From contig NZ_JAQMYP010000034.1 of NCBI RefSeq assembly GCF_028369295.1, forward strand, positions 46,509 to 110,508: 64,000 bases of DNA. The letters run 5' to 3'. A program made the translations under genes and the position numbers. The notes beneath the pieces are model-generated. The model worked only from the letters and a program-made list of their open reading frames with translations. It was not told the origin of the DNA and did no database searches. The first letter of the stretch is position 1, and each line of letters begins with the position of its first letter. Positions 7,858 to 16,172 of the stretch are shown piece by piece. This DNA is from Streptomyces sp. HD (GTDB lineage Bacteria; Actinomycetota; Actinomycetes; Streptomycetales; Streptomycetaceae).

Positions 7858-8880
7858 TCAGAGGATCTTGCGCTGGACCATGATCGACAGTATGAGTGCG
7901 CCCGGCAGCAGCGGGACCCACACCGTCAGGACGCGGTAGCCGATGACGGTGGCCGCCGCGAGGCCCGTCGGGGCGCCGAAGGTGACCATCGTGAACACCA
8001 GGGCCGCGTCCACGGGGCCGATGCCGCCGGGTGCGGGCACGGCGCCCACCGCCGTGCTGGCGAGGAGGAGGGCGAGGGTCACCTGAGTCCAGGACAGCGG
8101 CAGGCCCAGGGCGAAGCCGATCGAGGCGATCACGCCGGCCTGGAGCAGCGGGGTGGCCGCGGCCCCGCCCCACAGGGCGAGGACGCGGCTGGGGCGGGTG
8201 TGCAGGATCCGTACGTCGGTCAGCGCGGTGCGGACGAAGCAGACGAGGGGGCGGCGCAGCGGCCGCACGACTGCCACGAGCACGCCCGCCGTGCCGAGAG
8301 CGGTCGTCACGCCCGCGGCGACCAGGAGCAACGTCCGCTGGTCCGGGACGAGTTCGCCCAGGTGCAGCAGCTCGGGGAAGGCCACCAGGAAGCCGAGCAG
8401 CACGACCGTCTTCGCTATCGGCTTGACCAGCGAGTACAGGGCGAGTGAGGCGGTGCCCCGGGCCAGGGGTATGCCCTGGCCCTGCAGGAAGCGCAGGGTG
8501 ACTGCGTGGGCGCCGATGCTCGCCGGCAGCACGTGGTTGGCGGCGCCGGCCGCGAACTGCGACGCGAGCAGCAGGCCCGGCGGCAGACGTTCCGGTATGG
8601 CCCCTTGGCGGACCAGGGCGGCGACCACCCAGCCCATGCAGGTGAAGAAGAGACCGGCGAGCAGCCACCAGGGGTCGGCGGAGGCGAGCCGCCTGGCCCC
8701 GTCGAGGAAGGCGGACCGGTCGGCCGCCGCCCACGCACCGATCAGCAGGAGCGGGAGCAGGGTCAGCGCGTGGCGGGTGAGGCGGGCGAGGGAGAAGGGG
8801 GAGCGGGGGGAGCGGGCCGACGCCGGGGCTGGCGCGGCGGGCAGCGGTCCGGGGAGATCGCTGAGCGGGAGCGAGGACAC
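7858..8880 (-). CDS. Flippase-like / lysylphosphatidylglycerol synthase TM domain membrane protein
   Basis: A 340-residue polytopic protein of the UPF0104 / LPG_synthase_TM family, with seven to eight hydrophobic helices. The signature near the end, AVGAVPAPGGIGPVDAAL, matches the conserved P-x-PGG-x-G motif of this family. There is no soluble aminoacyl-transferase domain, so it resembles lipid or glycolipid flippase-like members and not full MprF. GTG 8880 has GGAAGGACG 8 bases upstream. It is divergent from the NagZ-like gene. The substrate is unknown. Confidence 0.8.
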   Translation of the reverse strand: MSSLPLSDLPGPLPAAPAPASARSPRSPFSLARLTRHALTLLPLLLIGAWAAADRSAFLDGARRLASADPWWLLAGLFFTCMGWVVAALVRQGAIPERLPPGLLLASQFAAGAANHVLPASIGAHAVTLRFLQGQGIPLARGTASLALYSLVKPIAKTVVLLGFLVAFPELLHLGELVPDQRTLLLVAAGVTTALGTAGVLVAVVRPLRRPLVCFVRTALTDVRILHTRPSRVLALWGGAAATPLLQAGVIASIGFALGLPLSWTQVTLALLLASTAVGAVPAPGGIGPVDAALVFTMVTFGAPTGLAAATVIGYRVLTVWVPLLPGALILSIMVQRKIL

Positions 8881-8973
8881 GGCGCGGTCGTCCTTCCGCG
8901 TCGCACCCGCACGCAGGCGGGCGGACGACTAGAGGGCGAGGCAGGAGGGGACGACGGCAACGTGCCCGTTCGG

Positions 8974-8985
8974 CATGACGTCATG
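8974..8985. promoter_or_regulatory. 12-bp perfect palindrome in a divergent intergenic region
   Basis: CATGACGTCATG is its own reverse complement and lies in the 259-base gap between the flippase-like gene and the NagZ-like gene. It may be an operator. No other copy was noticed in the window. Confidence 0.35.
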
Positions 8986-9074
8986 GTGTCCGGAATCCGA
9001 AGGGGCGTCGGCGGGAGGGCGACGCGAGCGGGTCCCCGGCGCCCCACCGCACCGCACAGCCGACCCCGGCACTC

Positions 9075-9105
9075 TGCTGTTGAATCAGCAAACCACCGGA
9101 TGGTT
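9075..9105. promoter_or_regulatory. Two abutting inverted repeats upstream of the NagZ-like gene
   Basis: TGCTGTTGAATCAGCA (9075-9090, 5-bp arms) directly joins AACCACCGGATGGTT (9091-9105, 5-bp arms). The AACCACC string also occurs at other operator-like sites of the glycan island (11925 and, on the other strand, 23751). It ends 34 bases before the start codon. Confidence 0.5.
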
Positions 9106-9139
9106 GACTTTCGGCTGACCCAGCCAGAGCATTGTCGAG

Positions 9140-10633
9140 GTGAGCCCTTTCGAACACGAGCACGTCCCCCTCCGGTCGGCCGCCGCGCTCCCCGGCGACC
9201 TGGACGAAGCCGCCCACCGCTGTCTCGTCGCCGGGTTCGACGGGGTCACGAGCGTGCCGGACACCCTCAAGGAGCTCATCGACCGCGGCCTCGGCGGCGT
9301 CATCCTCTTCACCCGCAACATCCGCGACGCACGGCAGGTGCGCCACCTCACCGACGAACTGCGGGCCATACGCCCCGACCTCGTGGTCGCCATCGACAAC
9401 GAGGGCGGCGGCATCGGCCACCTGGTGAGCGCCGGCGCCCCCGAGGTCCCCGGCTCCTACGCCCTCGGTGTCGCCGACGACCCGAACCTCACCGCCCGCT
9501 GCGCCGACGCGCTGGCCGGACACCTCGCCCGCCTCGGCATCACCGCCTCCTACGCCCCCGTCGCCGACCTCCAGCACCGGCCGGACAACCCGATCGTGCG
9601 CACCCGCTCCTTCGGCGCCGGCCCCGAACGCGCCGCCCGCCATCTGCGCGCCTGGATCACCGCCACCGAGGCCCGCGGCATAGCCTCCTGCGCCAAGCAC
9701 TTCCCCGGCCATGGCGGCACCGCCACCGACAGCCACCACGGCCTGGCCGTCGACCCGCGGCCGTACGACGAACTCCGCGTCGACGTCGAGCCGTTCCGTG
9801 CGGCCGTCGCCGCGGGTGTGCCGATGCTGATGAGCGCCCATGTCGTGTTCCCGGCGCTCGACCCCAACCGGCCCGCCACGCTCAGCCGCCGCATCCTGGG
9901 CGACCTGCTCCGCCACGACCTCGGCTTCGACGGCGTCCTCGTCAGCGACGCGCTGGAGATGAAGGCCATCGCCGACGCGTACGGCGAGGCGGCCGGCGCG
10001 CGCATCGCCCTCGCCGCCGGAGCCGACCAGGTCATCGTCGCCGTACCGGACCTGGACGTCACGCTGGCCTGCCGGGACGCGGTGCTCGACGCGCTGCGGA
10101 CCGGCGTGCTCGCCCCGGAGCGCGTCGAGGAGGCCGCCGGCCGGGTACGACGGCTCGCCGAGCGCTATGCCACCCCGCCCGGCGAGGTCGCCGACTGGGA
10201 CGCCGGGGCCGGTCTCACCGCCGCGCGGCGCGCCGTACGCGGCCGGGGCGTACCGCCCGCCGTGCGCGGCGCCCATGTCGTCGACCTCTTCCCGCCGCCG
10301 CACCCCGCACTCAACTGGGGCGGCGAGGACCTGCTGACCGAGGTGCGCGCCGTCGACCCCACGGCCACCGGCACGGCGGTCACGGGTGAGTGCGCCGATC
10401 CGGACGCTCTCGTCGAGGGCATCGTCGGCCACTGCGGAGCGGCTCCACTGGTCGTGGCCACCTGCGACGCCGGGCTGCACCCCTGGCAACGGCGCTTGCG
10501 TGACGCCCTGTTGGGCCGCCGACCGGACGCCGTCCGCGTGGACACGGGGCTGCCGGAGGGCGGCGCGCTGTGCTCCTACGGGCGGGGGCGGGTGAACCTG
10601 CGGGCGGTGGCCGAGGCGCTGGCGGGCATCTGA
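9140..10633 (+). CDS. GH3 beta-N-acetylhexosaminidase (NagZ-like)
   Basis: A 497-residue glycoside hydrolase family 3 protein. The NagZ hallmark KHFPGHGGTATDSHHGL (about residues 190-206) carries the His/Asp acid-base pair, and SDALEMKAI (about 271-279) holds the catalytic aspartate nucleophile. There is no signal peptide, so it acts in the cytoplasm, releasing terminal beta-GlcNAc from imported saccharides or muropeptides. The C-terminal 150 residues after the barrel are an extra domain seen in actinobacterial forms. The start is GTG 9140 with a weak binding site. It opens the glycan island and converges on the GH5-like gene. Confidence 0.85.
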   Translation: MSPFEHEHVPLRSAAALPGDLDEAAHRCLVAGFDGVTSVPDTLKELIDRGLGGVILFTRNIRDARQVRHLTDELRAIRPDLVVAIDNEGGGIGHLVSAGAPEVPGSYALGVADDPNLTARCADALAGHLARLGITASYAPVADLQHRPDNPIVRTRSFGAGPERAARHLRAWITATEARGIASCAKHFPGHGGTATDSHHGLAVDPRPYDELRVDVEPFRAAVAAGVPMLMSAHVVFPALDPNRPATLSRRILGDLLRHDLGFDGVLVSDALEMKAIADAYGEAAGARIALAAGADQVIVAVPDLDVTLACRDAVLDALRTGVLAPERVEEAAGRVRRLAERYATPPGEVADWDAGAGLTAARRAVRGRGVPPAVRGAHVVDLFPPPHPALNWGGEDLLTEVRAVDPTATGTAVTGECADPDALVEGIVGHCGAAPLVVATCDAGLHPWQRRLRDALLGRRPDAVRVDTGLPEGGALCSYGRGRVNLRAVAEALAGI

Positions 10634-10654
10634 CGGGCGACTCGCCCTCAGTGC

Positions 10655-11926
10655 TCAGGTCGGCCGTACGACCTCCCTGATGCCCCGCGCCGCCAGGTGC
10701 TCCGCGTCCAGTGCCCGGTCGGCCAGGACCACCGCCGGTCGCACCCCTTCCGTCCGCAGCCTCATCCACGACTCGAAGAACGCGCCGCCCGGGCCGGACA
10801 CCGATCGGGTGCCCGACTCGCAGTCCAGCAGCAGGGCGATGTCGCGCGGCGGTGCGTTCTCGGGCGCCCGGCGCAGTTCGGCGATGGTCTCGGCGAGGGC
10901 CTTCGCGATCGGCTTCGGGCGGCCGGACGAGTCGAACAGGCCCAGTGTGTACTCCAGTTCCGGGAAGTCGGACAGCGAGCGGTCCACGTCGTGGGAGCAC
11001 CACCAGGTCACGCCCCACAGCCCCGCGCACCCGGCGGCGTTCCGCACGGTGGCGCGCGCGAAGTCCGCCGCGTCGGTGGCCGGGATGTGCGGTTCCGGCG
11101 CGCCCGTCTCCTGGACCCAGACGGGACGTGCCGGGTCGGTCGCGTAGGCCTTGGCCAGCTCGGTGCCGTACTCGGCGAGGTGCTGGACCTGCGGGGAGCG
11201 GGGGCCGTAGCGGCGGGCGCAGTCGCCGGAGAACACCCATGGGTGGACGGTGGTCAGGTCGCCCTTGCGGGCGGAGGCCTCGGGCGTGAAGGGGTGGTCG
11301 TCGCCGTACCAGGCGGCGTCGTACGCGGAGTGCGTGACCAGGCCGCCGTCGCCGAGTCCGTCCCGGGCGGCGGCCAGCAGGGTGTCGAGATAGTGGTCGA
11401 CCTCGTCCGCCGTCACCGGGTTGTGCTCGACCAGGTTGTTGAGCTCGTTGCCGAGCTGGAGGCCGATGAGGTGGGGGCGGCCGGCGAGGGCGCGGCCGAG
11501 GGTGCGCAGAAGGGTGGCCTGGGCCTCGATGGCCTCCGGGTCGGTGAACACGTTGCGGTGGTGCCAGCTGCGCGTCCACTCCGGGTAGAAGTCGAAGCTC
11601 GACAGATGGCCCTGTACGCCGTCCACCATGACGTCGAGACCGGCCTCGCCCGCCAGGTCGACCAGATGAGTCAGGTCGTCCACGGCCGTGCGGCGGATCA
11701 GGGTGCGGTTGGGCTGGAGCAGCGGCCAGAGGTGGAAGACGCGGATGTGGTCGAGGCCGAGCGCGGCTATCGCGTCGAGGTCCGCACGCGCCCGTGCGGG
11801 GTCGAAGTCGTGCCAGGAGTGGAACCACCCGTGGCGGGGCGTGTAGTTGACGCCGAAGCGGAGCGTGTGGATGGGATCCTCCCCGGGTCCTGGGCGTCCT
11901 GCCCTTGTACGTCGCGAATGTATCAA
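10655..11926 (-). CDS. Clan GH-A glycoside hydrolase (GH5/cellulase-like), intracellular
   Basis: An (alpha/beta)8 retaining glycosidase of about 405 conserved residues. Acid/base glutamate is in LQLGNELNN and the nucleophile glutamate in VWVQETGAP; FGVNYTPRHGWFHSW opens the barrel. No signal peptide is seen, so the substrate must be imported; a beta-mannosidase or beta-mannanase-like role fits the neighbours but is inference. The start is doubtful: conserved sequence begins at 11869, and the perfect binding site GGGGAGG sits 5 bases before an ATC codon (11872-11870). The nearest standard start is TTG 11926, used here. Divergent from the sugar kinase. Confidence 0.8.
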   Translation of the reverse strand: MIHSRRTRAGRPGPGEDPIHTLRFGVNYTPRHGWFHSWHDFDPARARADLDAIAALGLDHIRVFHLWPLLQPNRTLIRRTAVDDLTHLVDLAGEAGLDVMVDGVQGHLSSFDFYPEWTRSWHHRNVFTDPEAIEAQATLLRTLGRALAGRPHLIGLQLGNELNNLVEHNPVTADEVDHYLDTLLAAARDGLGDGGLVTHSAYDAAWYGDDHPFTPEASARKGDLTTVHPWVFSGDCARRYGPRSPQVQHLAEYGTELAKAYATDPARPVWVQETGAPEPHIPATDAADFARATVRNAAGCAGLWGVTWWCSHDVDRSLSDFPELEYTLGLFDSSGRPKPIAKALAETIAELRRAPENAPPRDIALLLDCESGTRSVSGPGGAFFESWMRLRTEGVRPAVVLADRALDAEHLAARGIREVVRPT

Positions 11927-11960
11927 CCACCATGGTCGATGATGAATAGTGAATTGAACC
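11916..11960. promoter_or_regulatory. Candidate island operators between GH5-like and kinase genes
   Basis: GAATGTATCAACCACC (11916-11931) resembles sites at 23751-23766 (reverse) and 28852-28864. AGTGAATTGAACC (11948-11960) shares TTGAACC with sites at 18603, 23722 and 24851. Both lie between or just inside the two divergent genes. Confidence 0.55.
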
Positions 11961-13009
11961 AAACCTCGCCCGACGAGGCCCCGGCATACGTCGTCGGCCT
12001 CGACGCCGGCGGCACCCGCACGCGCGCCGTCCTGGCGCCCGTGGAAGAGGACGAGCCCGAGGGTGAGGGCGTCTCCGGACCCGGCAACGCGCTGACCGTT
12101 CCCGGACCGCAGCTCACCGAGCACCTCGCCGAGGCCCTCGCCCGCGCCGTGCCGGAAGCGCTGCGCGGCCGGGTCGTGGCCGTGGCGGGCGGGTTCGCCG
12201 GTGCCTCGCGGACCGCTCCGGACGAGCCGGGCCGCGTCAGGGCGCACGCCGCGCTCACCGTCGCACTGCGGCGGCTCGGCATCGACGCCGCCGAGGTCGA
12301 GGTGCACAGCGACATCGAGGCCGCGTTCGCCTCGGCGCCGGGGCATCCCGCCGACGGGCTCGCCCTGGTGGCCGGCACCGGCGCGGTCGCGGCACGCGTC
12401 ACCGCACGCGCGTGCACCACGACAGCAGGCGGCGACGGCTGGCTGCTCGGTGACGACGGCAGCGGCTTCTGGATCGGGCGCGAGGCGGTGCGGGTGGCGC
12501 TGCGCATGGCGGACGGGCGGGGCGGGCCTACGGCGCTGGGCGCCTCGGTGGGACGGGCGCTGGGGGTGCCGGAGGACGTGCTGCCGCCGGGTGCCCCGGG
12601 CCCGTACGGCGACGCGTCCTGGACCCGGGCCCGGCACGAGGCCTACCGCATGCACCTGCTCCCCGCCGTCATGGACCGGCCGCCGGTCCACCTGGCCGAA
12701 CTGGCACCGCTCGTCGCGGAGGCCGCCGGCCACAGGGACGCCGTGGCCCAGGGAATCCTCGAAGGGGCGGCCGACCACCTGTCCGGCCTCGTCCGCGCCC
12801 TCGAACCCCGGCCCGGGGAGCGGATCGTCGCGACCGGCGGCCTGCTCGGCCCGGACGGGCCGCTGACCGCCCTCCTCTCCGCCCGGACGCAGCCGCTCGG
12901 CCTCACCCTCGACTGGGTTCCCGACGGCTCCAGGGGTGCCGTCGCCCTCGCCCGCCTGGGCCACGACATGGGGTACGGCATGGGACACGACGCGGGACAC
13001 GACGGATGA
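11942..13009 (+). CDS. BadF/BadG/BcrA/BcrD-type ATPase, N-acetylglucosamine kinase-like
   Basis: A 355-residue ASKHA-fold sugar kinase. The phosphate-1 motif VVGLDAGGTRTRAVL (about residues 18-32), the phosphate-2 region ALVAGTGAVAARV and GWLLGDDGSGFWIG are all present and match eukaryotic and bacterial GlcNAc kinases of this family. It likely phosphorylates GlcNAc or a related amino sugar freed by the island hydrolases. Two consecutive ATGs (11939 and 11942) are possible starts; neither has a good binding site, and a candidate operator overlaps the first codons, so a leaderless mRNA or a TTG 11954 start are alternatives. It overlaps the GH3 gene by 4 bases. Confidence 0.8.
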   Translation: MNSELNQTSPDEAPAYVVGLDAGGTRTRAVLAPVEEDEPEGEGVSGPGNALTVPGPQLTEHLAEALARAVPEALRGRVVAVAGGFAGASRTAPDEPGRVRAHAALTVALRRLGIDAAEVEVHSDIEAAFASAPGHPADGLALVAGTGAVAARVTARACTTTAGGDGWLLGDDGSGFWIGREAVRVALRMADGRGGPTALGASVGRALGVPEDVLPPGAPGPYGDASWTRARHEAYRMHLLPAVMDRPPVHLAELAPLVAEAAGHRDAVAQGILEGAADHLSGLVRALEPRPGERIVATGGLLGPDGPLTALLSARTQPLGLTLDWVPDGSRGAVALARLGHDMGYGMGHDAGHDG

Positions 13010-15330
13010 CCGGCTCCGCCGAGCAGCGGCACCGCACCGGCCTCCCGCACACCCCGCTCACCCCCCACGCCCCGCTCACCCCCCACACCCCTCACACCCC
13101 GCTCCACCGCGACCCCACCGCCCCCGTCGACGCCCGCGTCCGCGACCTCCTCTCCCGTATGACCCTGCGTGAGAAGGTCGGCCAGCTCAACCAGCGGATG
13201 TACGGCTGGAACGCCTACCACCGCACCCCCGACGGCGGCTTCCAACTCACCGACGCCCTGTACGCCGAGACCGACCGCTTCGAGGGACTCGGCGCCCTCT
13301 ACGGCCTCCAACGCGCCGACGCCTGGTCCGGTGTCGAGCACGGCGAGGGACCCGGCGCCGAGGACGGCGCGGCCCTCGCCGAGCTGGTGCAGCGGCATGT
13401 CGTCGAGCGCAGCCGGTTCGGGATCCCCGCGCTGTTCGTCGAGGAGGTGCCGCACGGACTGATGGCCCTCGACGGCACGGTCCTCCCGGTCAATCTGGCC
13501 GTCGGCGCCACCTGGGATCCGGCGCTGTACGAGCGCGCCGCCGCCCACGCCGCCGCCGAACTGCGCGCCCGGGGTGGCCATGTCGCCCTGGTCTCGGCGC
13601 TGGACATCGCCCGTGACCCGCGCTGGGGCCGCACCGAGGAGTGCTTCGGCGAGGACCCGTACCTGGCGGCCCGCCTCACGGAGGCCGTCGTACGCGGGAT
13701 GCAGGGGGAGCCCGGCGAGCACTTCGCCGCCGGCAAGGCCGCCGTGGTCCTCAAGCACTTCGCCGGTCAGGGCGCCACCGTCGGCGGCCGGAACTCCGCC
13801 GAGTCCGAACTGGGGCTGCGGGAACTGCACGAGATCCACCTCCCCGCCGCCCGGGCCGGCATCCGCGCCGGGGCCGCCGCCGTCATGGCCGCGTACAACC
13901 AGGTCGACGGGCTGCCCTGCGCCGGCAACCGCGCCCTGCTCACCGAACTCCTCAGGGTCCAGTGGGGGTTCGAGGGTCTGGTCATGGCGGACGGACTCGC
14001 CGTGGACCGGCTGGCCCGGATCACCGGCGACAAGGTGTCGGCGGGCGCGCTCGCGCTCGACGCCGGTGTCGATCTGAGCCTCTGGGACGAGGGCTTCACC
14101 CACCTGGAAGAGGCGGTCGAGCGAGGGCTGGTGGCCGAGGAGGCCGTCGACGCCGCCGTCGCCCGCGTCCTGCGGCTCAAGTTCCGGCTGGGGCTGTTCG
14201 ACCGGCGGCACGGCGACACGACCGCGCCCCCGACCGGCGGCAGGGACCTGAGCACGGCCCTTGCCCGCGCCGCCGTCACGCTGCTCCGCAACGACGGCGT
14301 ACTGCCGGTCCCGGACTCCGTCTCCCGTATCGCCGTCCTGGGACCCCAATCGGCCACGACCGCCCACCAGTTGGGCGACTACACCGCCCCGCAACCCCCC
14401 GGCACGGGCACCAGCGTCCTCGATGCCCTGCGCACCCTCGCCCGGCCCGGCGTCGACATCCGCCACGCCCCTGGCTGCGCCCTCACCGGCGACGACCTCT
14501 CCGGCATCCCCGCCGCGGTCGCCGTGGCCGCCGCCTCCGACCTGGCCGTGCTCGTGCTGGGCGGCAGCAGCGCCCGTACGCCCGACACGGAGTTCGACGC
14601 CAACGGTGCCGCGCGGACCGCCGTCTCCCACATGACCTGCGGCGAAGGCGCCGACCTGGCCGGGCTGGGGCTGGGCCGCGGCCAGTACGCACTGCTGGAC
14701 GCCGTGGTCGCCACGGGCACGCCGACGGCGGTCGTCCTGATCCAGGGCCGCCCACACGTCGTGCCCGACACCGCGGGCGCCCTGCTCACCGCCTGGTACC
14801 CCGGCCCGTGGGGCGGCGAGGCGATCGCCGAGGTACTGCTCGGGCTGACGGAGCCGCTCGGCCGCCTCCCGCTCTCCGTCCCGCGCTCCGCCGCCCAACT
14901 CCCCGTCCACTACAACCACAAGGACATCGAGTACGGCGGCTACGTGGACGAGAGCGCCGAGCCGCCGCACTCCTTCGGGCACGGGCTGTCGTACACGAGC
15001 TTCGCGTACGGTCCACCGCGGCTGTCCGGGCTCGCGGTCGAGGCGGACGTCACCAACACCGGTCGGCGGCAGGGCCGTTCGGTTGCCCAGCTCTATCTGC
15101 GCCGGCTGCGGACGCCCGTCTGGCCGCGCACCCTCGAACTGTGCGGCTTCCAGGCCGTCGAGCTGGCGCCTGGCGAGACCCGCACGGTCGCCTTCCCGCT
15201 CGGCGCCGACGAGGAGGCCGCCGTCCCGCCCGGCACGGTGGTCGAGTTCCGGGTCGCCGAGTCGGCGCGGGCGGCGCTGACCGCCGTACCGACTCAGAGC
15301 TTCACGGCCCCCGACGAGACCCCCTTGTAG
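13006..15330 (+). CDS. GH3 beta-glycosidase (three-domain type)
   Basis: A 774-residue glycoside hydrolase family 3 enzyme with N-terminal barrel (about 45-350), C-terminal sandwich (about 390-620) and a fibronectin-like tail. The catalytic nucleophile is the aspartate of VMADGLAVD near residue 330; KHFAGQGATVGGRN lies upstream. No signal peptide, so it acts on imported oligosaccharides. Residues 13-33 are a low-complexity run built from P-L/H-T-P units. The start ATG overlaps the kinase stop (ATGA). Its end overlaps the convergent permease gene by 37 bases. Specificity (beta-glucosidase, xylosidase or other) cannot be read directly. Confidence 0.88.
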   Translation: MTGSAEQRHRTGLPHTPLTPHAPLTPHTPHTPLHRDPTAPVDARVRDLLSRMTLREKVGQLNQRMYGWNAYHRTPDGGFQLTDALYAETDRFEGLGALYGLQRADAWSGVEHGEGPGAEDGAALAELVQRHVVERSRFGIPALFVEEVPHGLMALDGTVLPVNLAVGATWDPALYERAAAHAAAELRARGGHVALVSALDIARDPRWGRTEECFGEDPYLAARLTEAVVRGMQGEPGEHFAAGKAAVVLKHFAGQGATVGGRNSAESELGLRELHEIHLPAARAGIRAGAAAVMAAYNQVDGLPCAGNRALLTELLRVQWGFEGLVMADGLAVDRLARITGDKVSAGALALDAGVDLSLWDEGFTHLEEAVERGLVAEEAVDAAVARVLRLKFRLGLFDRRHGDTTAPPTGGRDLSTALARAAVTLLRNDGVLPVPDSVSRIAVLGPQSATTAHQLGDYTAPQPPGTGTSVLDALRTLARPGVDIRHAPGCALTGDDLSGIPAAVAVAAASDLAVLVLGGSSARTPDTEFDANGAARTAVSHMTCGEGADLAGLGLGRGQYALLDAVVATGTPTAVVLIQGRPHVVPDTAGALLTAWYPGPWGGEAIAEVLLGLTEPLGRLPLSVPRSAAQLPVHYNHKDIEYGGYVDESAEPPHSFGHGLSYTSFAYGPPRLSGLAVEADVTNTGRRQGRSVAQLYLRRLRTPVWPRTLELCGFQAVELAPGETRTVAFPLGADEEAAVPPGTVVEFRVAESARAALTAVPTQSFTAPDETPL

Positions 15331-16172
15331 AACCACCGCTGCGTGATCACGAACAGCACCAGCACCGGGATCACCGAGATCACCGAGCCCGCCATCACCA
15401 GCCGCTGGTCGTAGCCGAACGACGAGGTCTGCAGCCGGGCCAGCCCCAGTGTCAGCGTGAAGTGCTCCTCGGAGCGCAGCACGATCAGCGGCCAGAGGAA
15501 GTCGTCCCAGGCGCTGATGAAGGTGTTGATGGTGACGACCAGGATCGCGCCGTAGGCCGACGGCAGGTACAGGTGACGGAACCGCTTCCACTCGCCCGCG
15601 CCGTCCAGCATCGCCGCGTCCTCGATCTCGCGCGGGACGGCGAGGAACGCGGCCCGCATGATGAGGACGTTGATCGCGGCGACGAAGCCGGGCAGCCAGA
15701 CGCCCACGAGGTTGTCGACCAGGCCCATGTCCCGGACGCTCAGGAACAGCGACACCATGATCGACTCGAACGGGAACATCATGGACGCCATCAGCAGCAC
15801 CCAGACCAGCTTGCGGCCCTTCCAGCCCGGCTTGGAGAGCATGTAGCCGGCCAGGGTGGAGAAGACGAGCTGGCTGGCGATCGAGATGACCGCGACGAAC
15901 AGACTGTTCCTGATGTACGTCCACACCGGGACCTGGGCGAAGACCTCGCGGTAGGCCCGCAGGGTGGGGTGGTGCGGGATCAGGGAGGCGCCCGCGCCGA
16001 AGACGTCCTCGCCGGCGCCCTTCAGGGAGGACAGCACCTGCCAGAGCAGCGGGCCGACCGTGATGAACAGGACGAAGACCAACAGCAGGTAGCGGACGAC
16101 GAGTTCGCGCGGACGGCCGTAGTCGCGCCAGCGGGGCATCAGGCGCCTGCGCCTCTCCACAGCCGTGGTCAT
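15294..16172 (-). CDS. Carbohydrate ABC transporter permease (MalG-like)
   Basis: A 292-residue inner-membrane permease with six predicted helices. The EAA loop that docks the ATPase is visible as EIEDAAMLDGAGEWKRFRHLYLP (about residues 190-212). ATG 16172 overlaps the stop of the upstream permease gene by 4 bases, so the two are translationally coupled. No ATPase gene is present in the island; in streptomycetes many such importers share the housekeeping MsiK ATPase. The last 37 bases overlap the 3' end of the GH3 gene on the other strand. Confidence 0.92.
   Translation of the reverse strand: MTTAVERRRRLMPRWRDYGRPRELVVRYLLLVFVLFITVGPLLWQVLSSLKGAGEDVFGAGASLIPHHPTLRAYREVFAQVPVWTYIRNSLFVAVISIASQLVFSTLAGYMLSKPGWKGRKLVWVLLMASMMFPFESIMVSLFLSVRDMGLVDNLVGVWLPGFVAAINVLIMRAAFLAVPREIEDAAMLDGAGEWKRFRHLYLPSAYGAILVVTINTFISAWDDFLWPLIVLRSEEHFTLTLGLARLQTSSFGYDQRLVMAGSVISVIPVLVLFVITQRWFYKGVSSGAVKL

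Noticed and set aside
7858..8880. Full MprF lysylphosphatidylglycerol synthase
   Set aside because: Only the membrane flippase-like part is present; the soluble synthase domain is absent.
9103..9135. Promoter TTGACT/CATTGT for the NagZ-like gene
   Set aside because: The spacing is 21 bases and the -10 match is weak.
12643..15924. A 1093-codon open frame on the minus strand opposite the GH3 gene
   Set aside because: It is antisense to clear GH3 coding sequence, Gly/Arg/Ala-rich without domains, and typical of spurious frames in high-GC DNA.
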